A stretch of DNA of 13,709 nucleotides from Candidatus Heimdallarchaeota archaeon (GTDB lineage: Archaea; Asgardarchaeota; Heimdallarchaeia; Heimdallarchaeales; Heimdallarchaeaceae). A program made the position numbers and the translations under genes. Location of the stretch: the NCBI GenBank assembly GCA_030603505.1, contig JAUVXQ010000024.1:1-13709 (forward strand). Direction: 5' to 3'. Every line of letters begins with the position of its first letter. Positions within the stretch are counted from its first letter, which is position 1. The notes beneath the pieces are model-generated. The model saw nothing but the letters and a program-made list of their open reading frames with translations, had not been told where the DNA came from and did not search any database. Shown piece after piece: positions 7,362-13,245 of this stretch.

Positions 7362-8060
7362 ATGGAACTTCCTGCAGATATTAAGAAACATCTATTTTAT
7401 AGTTCTTGGGCTTTGATGATTTTACAAATGCTATTAGTAGCAACTAGTACTATACCTATAGATAGTATTACACTCATAGTTATTTCACAAGTAGTTACCA
7501 TTGCTTACAATTGCGCATTAATTCTATTTGCTATAGGATTATTGAGAATGAATTCCCATATAGATTTCAAATTTTGGAAATATACTTCGTTTTTACTTAT
7601 TGTTGCACCACTTATAGATCTAGTTCATACTATTCTATTTTTTATTTTCGAAGAACAATGGACAACATATTCATTTCTTACAGTACGGATTGTCTTTATA
7701 ATAACAACCCTAGTTCTTATAGCTACAGCATTTGTTGGTGTCAAAAAGATAATAGATACACTTTATTCATTGAAAATAACTGGAAGAGGTGGTAAATTCT
7801 ACCTTTCTTTTGGGAATTTATTATTATTATTTCCTTACATAGTAGGTTGGTATGCAGATTATATCTCTCCGAGATATACTGAATCTTGGCTCCAACAATC
7901 GTCATTCTTTATTTTTCTATTATCTACTTTCTTTATTATATTGGGTTATCTAGATTTAGGCTTTACATTGAAATCTCTTAGAGATGAAGATAAGGACATA
8001 CTTTCCAACCTTGACAGTGATAAAGATGTACTAACTGAATTACCAGGTGATGACAATTAA
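7362..8060 (+). CDS. six-TM membrane protein, second of the tandem trio
   Basis: A 232-residue protein from ATG 7362. An in-frame TTG at 7338, overlapping the previous stop, would add eight polar residues and cannot be excluded. Hydrophobic segments lie at about 13-30, 36-62, 73-95, 105-128, 147-168 and 181-203. An acidic tail (207-232, rich in Asp: DEDKDILSNLDSDKDV) follows the last TM. The topology matches the preceding protein: two helices, a charged loop, two helices, a longer loop with basic residues (KKI, KITGRGGK), then two helices. No catalytic or transport motif is evident. The next gene starts inside its 3' end, which implies translational coupling and stoichiometric production. Function unknown. 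Confidence 0.75.
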   Translation: MELPADIKKHLFYSSWALMILQMLLVATSTIPIDSITLIVISQVVTIAYNCALILFAIGLLRMNSHIDFKFWKYTSFLLIVAPLIDLVHTILFFIFEEQWTTYSFLTVRIVFIITTLVLIATAFVGVKKIIDTLYSLKITGRGGKFYLSFGNLLLLFPYIVGWYADYISPRYTESWLQQSSFFIFLLSTFFIILGYLDLGFTLKSLRDEDKDILSNLDSDKDVLTELPGDDN

Positions 8061-8688
8061 TCGTTTACGAGACTCAAAAGTAATTGGAAATGGTGGCTTC
8101 GTTATCAGTATATTTTACATAATTCTAGCTTTTTTGACACATGGATTATTTGATACTACAGCTCAACTTTTCAACTCTTCCTCCATTCTTTTCATACCAA
8201 TTATCTTAGCTTACGTTTTAATAGGTAGGTCAGCTTATAATTTAAACTTTGATACGAAAAAACCATGGAAAAATGGTAAAAAAATTTTCATTCTGCTCAT
8301 TATAGGTTCTTGTTTTCTCTTAAGCAGTCAAATACTGTTTAATGTTCAAGAATTCGGAGAGATATTACTCCTTGAGTATTTAGGTATAGTTTTGATGATA
8401 TTACATTGTTTCGTTATTGCTACAGCCTTCTATTTCCTTTATAATCAATTGCAAGAGTTCTATATTGAAGGTTTCATAATTAAAAATCCTAATTATATGA
8501 TATCAATCGCTTACTTAATCCAGATGACGGGTTATATTTTTTTCTTAATAGGATGGTTTGTCCCTGAAAATTCTGTTATAACAATCAACTTAATTGGAAC
8601 AGTTATTTCTGCTGTATCAATAATTCTTATTATTGCAGGTGCTATTCCTTTGAATATATCGTTTCGAGCTTACCCTTATCTGGTATAA
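8050..8688 (+). CDS. six-TM membrane protein, third of the tandem trio
   Basis: A 212-residue protein from ATG 8050; GTG at 8047, directly before it, would add one residue. The start lies inside the previous gene, an 11-bp overlap, and an AGGTG directly abuts the ATG. Hydrophobic segments lie at about 14-35, 43-62, 79-98, 104-130, 148-170 and 177-199, the same spacing as the two upstream proteins. The tail is very short (FRAYPYLV), so it lacks both the zinc ribbon of the first protein and the acidic tail of the second. No motif is recognisable. The shared topology and strict overlap suggest that the three proteins arose by duplication and may form a hetero-oligomer; this is inference. Confidence 0.75.
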   Translation: MTINRLRDSKVIGNGGFVISIFYIILAFLTHGLFDTTAQLFNSSSILFIPIILAYVLIGRSAYNLNFDTKKPWKNGKKIFILLIIGSCFLLSSQILFNVQEFGEILLLEYLGIVLMILHCFVIATAFYFLYNQLQEFYIEGFIIKNPNYMISIAYLIQMTGYIFFLIGWFVPENSVITINLIGTVISAVSIILIIAGAIPLNISFRAYPYLV

Positions 8689-8694
8689 AACGAA

Positions 8695-8710
8695 TCTTTT
8701 ATATAAAAGA
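8695..8710. terminator. 16-bp perfect palindrome between convergent genes
   Basis: TCTTTTATATAAAAGA is its own reverse complement. It lies in the 35-bp gap between the stops of the six-TM operon (8688) and the pseudoGTPase gene (8724). It gives a T-rich tract in either direction, so it may end transcription for both units. Confidence 0.5.
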
Positions 8711-8723
8711 ACAATAAGCGACG

Positions 8724-9587
8724 CTAAATCATCAATAATTTAGCTGTATCAAGGAAATCCATTATTTTCCTTTCTATTTCCATTTCTGAGGATGAAATCG
8801 CGAAAGAAACTATAAATTTGGAGTCAACATTTAACTCTTTTACAAGCGAAAACATCAGTTTTGAGAACTCTTGTAACTTGTTTACTTTAGGGTTTTCATC
8901 TAGTACAGCTATCAAAGTAATGGCCATATCTTTCTTCCTTTTCTCAATAATTGTAGTCAAAACTTCTGATATCTTTCCAGCTTGCAATTTATCGTCAGGA
9001 TCAAAAATAAGAAGAAATCCTTCAGGTATTTCATAAAGCAAATTCGCTAAGGAGATTAAGCTGCGGTTATAATTAATAACTGAAAATTGACATTCTATTG
9101 ATTCAGTTGTACTACTGTAATCAAAGATTAAAGGTTCATAACCTCCAATATATTGAAATTTTGGTTGAATATACTCTTTTTCATAAAAAGGTTCTAGAAC
9201 GCTTTTTACCATGCTGTTAACGCCGAAAACGGATACTTTCAGTCTTTTCGTTGCTACTTCTCTAACATGACCTTTTATTCTTTTTACTAAAAGTGGGTAA
9301 TCTTCAATTTTCATAGGAACAAAGTCATCAGCTTGAGTGTTCACTAACCATTCAATAAAATTAGTTTTAAGTTCTACTTCAACATCAATGGTAAGTTCAG
9401 GAGTGATATAGAGTCTATTTGCTCTAAGTACAAGTCCATATGCCATTGGAAGAGATTTGATGAAAAACGAAAACTCGTATGAATCGATTTTAAGTATTGT
9501 ACAAAACGACTCGAATTCCCAAACATTCTTTTTTTGGATTAACTCGAAGAAGTGATTAGCACGTAGATTCTCTTTTTCATCATTCAT
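8724..9587 (-). CDS. winged-helix plus Ras-like pseudoGTPase protein
   Basis: A 287-residue soluble protein from ATG 9587. An ATG at 9638 would add 17 residues, but a strong TATA box at 9608-9617 lies between the two and fits a leaderless start at 9587. Residues about 8-65 read as a winged helix (helix NHFFELIQKK, helix FESFCTILKI, helix SYEFSFFIKSL, then a LVLRANRLYITP wing). Residues 115-285 follow the Ras fold. Strand 1 and the degenerate P-loop are RLKVSVFGVNSMVKSV: G122, K128 and S129 are kept but the second Gly is V127. Then come strands LIFDYSS and CQFSVINYN with DxxG lost, strand GFLLIFDPDD, strand ITLIAVLDEN with NKxD lost, and strand FIVSFAISSSE at the SAK position. Weak or no GTP binding is predicted. 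It is divergent from the transporter at 9783. The fold reading is by eye. Confidence 0.7.
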   Translation of the reverse strand: MNDEKENLRANHFFELIQKKNVWEFESFCTILKIDSYEFSFFIKSLPMAYGLVLRANRLYITPELTIDVEVELKTNFIEWLVNTQADDFVPMKIEDYPLLVKRIKGHVREVATKRLKVSVFGVNSMVKSVLEPFYEKEYIQPKFQYIGGYEPLIFDYSSTTESIECQFSVINYNRSLISLANLLYEIPEGFLLIFDPDDKLQAGKISEVLTTIIEKRKKDMAITLIAVLDENPKVNKLQEFSKLMFSLVKELNVDSKFIVSFAISSSEMEIERKIMDFLDTAKLLMI

Positions 9588-9607
9588 CAAACAATAACTT
9601 AAGTGAT

Positions 9608-9617
9608 GATATAAATA
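9608..9617 (-). promoter_or_regulatory. archaeal TATA box that sets the start at 9587
   Basis: On the minus strand the sequence reads TATTTATATC with an A-rich BRE-like AGTAAAAAG before it. Its centre is about 26 nt upstream of the ATG at 9587, exactly leaderless spacing, and it lies downstream of the alternative ATG at 9638. That upstream start would therefore not be in the transcript. Confidence 0.7.
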
Positions 9618-9661
9618 CTTTTTACTGTAAGTAAACATGCATTTGTAGTAACTCTGGATTA

Positions 9662-9690
9662 CTAAGAGTTGAGATGAAAAAATCTCTTAG
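9662..9690. repeat. dyad with two mutually exclusive stems
   Basis: CTAAGAG (9662-9668) pairs with CTCTTAG (9684-9690) around a 15-nt loop. Within it GAGAT (9671-9675) pairs with ATCTC (9682-9686) around 6 nt. The two stems share 9684-9686, so only one can form. It lies between divergent genes and could be an operator or simply chance in AT-rich DNA. Confidence 0.35.
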
Positions 9691-9737
9691 CACACAGGGA
9701 AGGAGAGAGGACTTGTTTATTTCGTGGTAACCTCAAA

Positions 9738-9748
9738 TTTTTATAGAT
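9738..9748 (+). promoter_or_regulatory. TATA-like box upstream of the TauE/SafE gene
   Basis: TTTTTATAGAT is centred about 40 nt before the ATG at 9783, predicting a short leader of roughly 14 nt. The leader is purine-rich (AAGAAGAGAAG) but carries no clear Shine-Dalgarno. Confidence 0.45.
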
Positions 9749-9782
9749 ATGGTTCTTTCTCAACTCAAGAAGAGAAGTCAGT

Positions 9783-10685
9783 ATGGTGTTCTTTACATTT
9801 TCTTGGGCTATAGGTTTATCTTTAGTAGCTTTTGGTCTAGTTATTGGAGCAATAGCACCTACATTCGGAATTGGTGGTGGTCTTTTAGCTGTCCCAATAC
9901 TTATATTAGTTTATAATTTTGATGGAAATACAGCTACTGCAACTTCATTAGGAGTAATAATTTTTACCTCTATGAGCGGTACGCTTGCTTATTTAAGGGA
10001 AAAAAGAATAGATTTTAGAATAGCTCTTTCATTTATGGTTTTTGCGATTCCAGGAGCTACATCTGGAGCTTTTCTTGCCAAGTTTCTAAAGGATGAAGAA
10101 ATTGAAGTAGATATTTTTCAAATCATTTTTGCAATTACAATGTTACTGATCTCTACTTACAAAATTGTGACAATTATTATTAACAAAAGAAATAATTCTA
10201 ATCAACATAGTGAGGAAATAATAGAAAAATCTTCTAATGATGACAAACCTTGGTGGAAACAATACAAGCTATTTCGTCATTTTTCAGACAAGAGAGGAGT
10301 AGAATTTAGGTATGAAGCTAAGCTATTACCTGGAATATTAATAGCAACTATTGGAGCGTTTCTGGGAGCTATGCTGGGACTAGGAGGAGGAATTATATAT
10401 GTTCCAATCTTGACTATGGCTTTAGGTGTTCCAGTTGCAATTGCAGCTGCTACATCAACATTAACAATATTTGCTATTACACCAATATCTGTCTTAATAA
10501 GAAGAGCTTCAATTTTATGGGATTATGTTTTTTGTATAGCATTAGGCACGATTATAACCTCAAATATAGTGCCAAGATTCTTATATAAAATCAAATCAAA
10601 AACGATTCTTACAGGTTTTTGGATTTTAGCAATGGGAGCTGCTATTCGCTTGTTAATCAAAGTTCTAACTGGAATCGATGTTTGA
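9783..10685 (+). CDS. TauE/SafE family membrane transporter
   Basis: A 300-residue member of the TauE/SafE (sulfite exporter, DUF81) family, whose members export or import small anions such as sulfite, sulfoacetate and related organosulfur compounds. Both halves of the internal repeat are clear. The first carries FGIGGGLLAVPIL (28-40) followed by a TATATSLGVI helix. The second carries LGLGGGIIYVPIL (198-210) followed by the AAATSTLTIF helix. About eight hydrophobic segments are present. A hydrophilic loop of about 45 residues (135-180, Asn/Lys/Glu and WW) separates the halves, longer than in many bacterial members and presumably cytosolic. The length is usual for the family. No sulfur-metabolism gene is nearby, so the substrate is open. 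It diverges from the pseudoGTPase gene and converges on the epimerase gene with only 10 bp between stops. Confidence 0.88.
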   Translation: MVFFTFSWAIGLSLVAFGLVIGAIAPTFGIGGGLLAVPILILVYNFDGNTATATSLGVIIFTSMSGTLAYLREKRIDFRIALSFMVFAIPGATSGAFLAKFLKDEEIEVDIFQIIFAITMLLISTYKIVTIIINKRNNSNQHSEEIIEKSSNDDKPWWKQYKLFRHFSDKRGVEFRYEAKLLPGILIATIGAFLGAMLGLGGGIIYVPILTMALGVPVAIAAATSTLTIFAITPISVLIRRASILWDYVFCIALGTIITSNIVPRFLYKIKSKTILTGFWILAMGAAIRLLIKVLTGIDV

Positions 10686-10711
10686 TTTTCCTTTTCTATT
10701 CTATTATTTTT
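10686..10711 (+). terminator. T-rich tract after the transporter gene
   Basis: Directly after the TGA at 10683-10685 the strand holds runs of T4, T4 and T5 separated by C or A. This suits archaeal oligo-T termination. It overlaps the 3' end of the convergent epimerase gene. Confidence 0.45.
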
Positions 10712-12018
10712 ACTATTGCTGTAGACTTTTCAAGCAATTTTTCTGCAATATTGAGCGGAACTCCTCTATTATTGTATACGACACAAATTTTACACTTGTA
10801 ACGCTTTTCAAACACCTCTTTATCTATATTCTCTTGAATCGAAATTAAAGAATAGGAGTAAGCTCCTTTTGCATATGTTAGTGTTTGATTAAAGGCTGCA
10901 TTTTGCCAGTTTTGTTCTATAATGTCTAGTATTTTTAAACTAGAATCTCCTTCACCATAAGGATTTTCAATTTTCTCTAAAATTTGTTGAATTTCTACAT
11001 CAGCTAATGTTTGTTTAACGGTTTCAGAAATGATTTCACCTTTAGCAGGAACTAAGAAATTAACACCATTTTCAACAGTTTCAGGTCGTTCAGTGTTTGG
11101 TCTAATAGTTACACATGGCTTTTTTAAAATTAAAGCTTCTTCTTGTAAACCTCCAGAATCAGTCAAAATCAACTTACATTTGTTATCTGATAGAATTTTC
11201 AGAATAGAAAGATAATCCACAGAAGAAAAAACAGAGAGATTGGATATTGAGACTAGCCTTTTATAACAATTGATTTCTTGTATTTTCTTAAGTGTTCTTG
11301 GGTGAGCAAAAAACACAATATCAATACTATTGAGTGATTCGAAGGCTTTAATTATTTCCACTAAATTTTCTGGATTCTCAACATTAGAAATTCTGTGAAT
11401 AGTGCATAAGATATAATCAACTTTTATTTTCTCTTTGATTTGATTAATATAATGAGAATCATAGTCTTTGAGATTTTTTGAAAATATTTTTACAGCGTCA
11501 ACTATGGTGTTTCCAGTAAGAAATATCCTGTCTGAATCAATTTTCTCGTGTAAAAGATTAATAACAGCTCTTTTTGAGGGAGCAAATAGAAATGACGACA
11601 CACTATCTACAAGTTTTCTATTTCTCTCTTCTGGCATGGTGTTATCAAATGATCTTAATCCTGCTTCTATATGTCCAAATGGGATATTATTAACAGAACA
11701 AGCCAAGCTACAAGCTAAAACACTGTTTGTATCTCCTGCTGCTATGACCATATCAGGTTTGTTTTTTCTTAATACCAATCCTAATTGCGAAATCATCTCT
11801 CCAAGCTGTATATCGGAGTCTGTAGTATTGATAGTCAGATTAATATCGGGTTTTGGAATTCCTAGATTTTGGATGATCAGCCCTGACATCTCTTCATCGT
11901 AATGTTGTCCTGTATGAATAATTGTTAAATTGATATTACGCCTTTTAGCTTCTAGAATCACTGGAGCTAGTTTAATTATTTCTGGTCGTGTTCCAAAAAC
12001 AGCGGTTAATTTAAGCAT
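10696..12018 (-). CDS. wecB: non-hydrolysing UDP-GlcNAc 2-epimerase with extra C-terminal domain
   Basis: Interconverts UDP-GlcNAc and UDP-ManNAc, feeding cell-surface or N-glycan sugars. The GT-B-like epimerase core is intact: FGTRPEIIKLAP (R11, K16), GDTNSVLA (D96), HIEAGLRS (E118), MPEERNR (E130, E131), TIHR (H208), AHPRT (239-242), TDSGGLQEEA (S288, E293/E294) and NTERPET (308-314). These correspond to the substrate and catalytic residues of Escherichia coli WecB. The family normally ends near residue 370, at the equivalent of NPYGEGDSSLKILDIIEQN. Here about 70 residues follow, including a CxxC (C409, C412) and a strand-helix-strand-like CVVYNNRGVPLNIAEKLLEKSTAIVKI. No glycosyltransferase or ManNAc dehydrogenase gene is in the window. 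A weak TATA-like CTTAAAATAATAAAC (12034-12048) sits at leaderless spacing, although the gap to the 7TM gene is only 43 bp. Confidence 0.93.
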   Translation of the reverse strand: MLKLTAVFGTRPEIIKLAPVILEAKRRNINLTIIHTGQHYDEEMSGLIIQNLGIPKPDINLTINTTDSDIQLGEMISQLGLVLRKNKPDMVIAAGDTNSVLACSLACSVNNIPFGHIEAGLRSFDNTMPEERNRKLVDSVSSFLFAPSKRAVINLLHEKIDSDRIFLTGNTIVDAVKIFSKNLKDYDSHYINQIKEKIKVDYILCTIHRISNVENPENLVEIIKAFESLNSIDIVFFAHPRTLKKIQEINCYKRLVSISNLSVFSSVDYLSILKILSDNKCKLILTDSGGLQEEALILKKPCVTIRPNTERPETVENGVNFLVPAKGEIISETVKQTLADVEIQQILEKIENPYGEGDSSLKILDIIEQNWQNAAFNQTLTYAKGAYSYSLISIQENIDKEVFEKRYKCKICVVYNNRGVPLNIAEKLLEKSTAIVKIIE

Positions 12019-12033
12019 TATATACTAGAAAGT

Positions 12034-12048
12034 GTTTATTATTTTAAG
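12034..12048 (-). promoter_or_regulatory. weak TATA-like element before the epimerase gene
   Basis: The minus-strand sequence CTTAAAATAATAAAC is centred about 23 nt before the ATG at 12018. It may allow transcription independent of the upstream 7TM gene. AT-rich background makes this uncertain. Confidence 0.35.
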
Positions 12049-12061
12049 TATTAGTGTCTAA

Positions 12062-13162
12062 TCAAGCTAATAGGTAGAAATTATTATCCAAAAGTGCTAT
12101 GATGTGATCAAGTTGTTCTTGATTTAGCATAACATTGGGTTTGAGATCCTCCAAATAAGAATCTAATGTTTTTAAAACGTCTGAAGAAGTCTTTTCTAAT
12201 TTCTCGCTAGAAATCTTTGTTTGAATTATCATAAAGACTTTTTCACCAGCATAGAAGTTCAAAGAAGATGAAGTCGTTTTAAGTTCTTTAAACTGATCAT
12301 CTTTAGAAGAAGCGATATAATCATGTACAAAATGAAAAATCCCAGAAAGGTAACCAGAAGCAGCAATGATTTTTTCTTCATAGTCAATTTTTGTTCTAGC
12401 CAGGGGTGAATAACCAACAAGTGGATTGCCTTCTTTATCTACAACTAATATAGTTTGAATTCCATGGGATATGGATTGGGCTAAGTAGAATGCAACTGTG
12501 ATAAGTACAGCAACAGTATATAAATTATCAATTAGTATAAAGGATAGAAGATAAGAATCAGTTAGTTCTTTTATCATCTCTCTTCGGACAATAACTAGTC
12601 CACCGAACCCAATTAACATAATAATTAACAGCAGAGTAATATTTCTTTTGTTCTTCAGACGTTTATCATTTGTTATTGAAGCTGAACGTACATATCGAAC
12701 GAAAAGGGGAGTTAATAAAAAAGCGCTAGCTACAATAAGAAGACCATAAATTAAACCATAAATATCACTAGGAATAAAAGAATAAATTCTAATTGAAAGA
12801 TTCTTGTATAACTCAATCATAGAACCTAACGGTATGAGGATAAAATACAGAGAAAGCATGTAAAGTGAAATAGCTAAAATCCTTGAAGCCTTAGATGAGA
12901 GAATCATTGCTTGTTCTAAACATGCAGCGAAAAGAAAAATAATTGCTAGTGCTTGCATTGCTTGAAGAGCTCTATATAACCATAATTCATTGTATAAATA
13001 TTCAAGCGCATCAAATACATCAAAAACACCATAAACAAATAAAAAAGCTACCCAAAGGCCATAAAAGGGACTCTGTCTTTTTCTACCAATGATTGCAATA
13101 ATGAGCCCTCCTAACATTAGAGCAGCTGCAGAAGAATATTTCAGAATTACATAAGTACTCAT
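12062..13162 (-). CDS. seven-TM protein with cytosolic roadblock/longin-like domain
   Basis: A 366-residue protein. Hydrophobic segments lie at about 7-26, 32-49, 62-84, 93-113, 133-155, 173-193 and 205-227, giving seven TM helices with basic loops (GRKR, RYVRS..KRLKNKR, RR) that suggest an outside N-terminus and a cytosolic C-terminus. Residues about 235-340 look like a roadblock/longin-like alpha-beta domain: strand QTILVVDKEGNPLVGYSP, helix DYEEKIIAASGYLSGIFHFVHDYI, strands KELKTTSSSLNFYA and EKVFMIIQTK, and helix EKTSSDVLKTLDSYLEDL. The last 25 residues are another helix. The 7TM part recalls membrane sensor modules of prokaryotic signalling proteins, but there is no kinase, cyclase or HD domain. 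I infer a membrane receptor or scaffold whose C-terminal domain could bind a small GTPase. The order of strands resembles the N-terminal domain of the protein at 4712-5764. Confidence 0.75.
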   Translation of the reverse strand: MSTYVILKYSSAAALMLGGLIIAIIGRKRQSPFYGLWVAFLFVYGVFDVFDALEYLYNELWLYRALQAMQALAIIFLFAACLEQAMILSSKASRILAISLYMLSLYFILIPLGSMIELYKNLSIRIYSFIPSDIYGLIYGLLIVASAFLLTPLFVRYVRSASITNDKRLKNKRNITLLLIIMLIGFGGLVIVRREMIKELTDSYLLSFILIDNLYTVAVLITVAFYLAQSISHGIQTILVVDKEGNPLVGYSPLARTKIDYEEKIIAASGYLSGIFHFVHDYIASSKDDQFKELKTTSSSLNFYAGEKVFMIIQTKISSEKLEKTSSDVLKTLDSYLEDLKPNVMLNQEQLDHIIALLDNNFYLLA

Positions 13163-13207
13163 GATTGCCCCAGATAACCACTTATTACAGTTAAACGTTA
13201 AATCTAT

Positions 13208-13224
13208 GTATATTTAAATATTTA
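13208..13224 (-). promoter_or_regulatory. AT-rich TATA-like box for the 7TM gene
   Basis: On the minus strand this reads TAAATATTTAAATATAC, about 46-62 nt before the ATG at 13162. It would give a leader of about 25 nt, unlike the leaderless genes elsewhere in the window. It lies in the 83-bp gap after the surface-protein gene, so the 7TM gene is probably transcribed separately. Confidence 0.5.
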
Positions 13225-13245
13225 TCCGAAACAATCATCATCACT

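Noticed and set aside
9588..9638. Longer start (ATG 9638) for the winged-helix/pseudoGTPase gene
   Set aside because: A strong TATA box lies inside this stretch at leaderless distance from ATG 9587, so the extra 17 codons are probably promoter DNA.
9674..9730. 18-codon plus-strand frame (MKKSLSTQGRRED start) before the transporter gene
   Set aside because: Too short, no supporting promoter spacing, and it overlaps the dyad; no reason to prefer it over non-coding DNA.
11468..11902. Plus-strand frame of 144 codons
   Set aside because: It lies entirely inside the epimerase gene on the opposite strand and shows no recognisable domain; a shadow frame.
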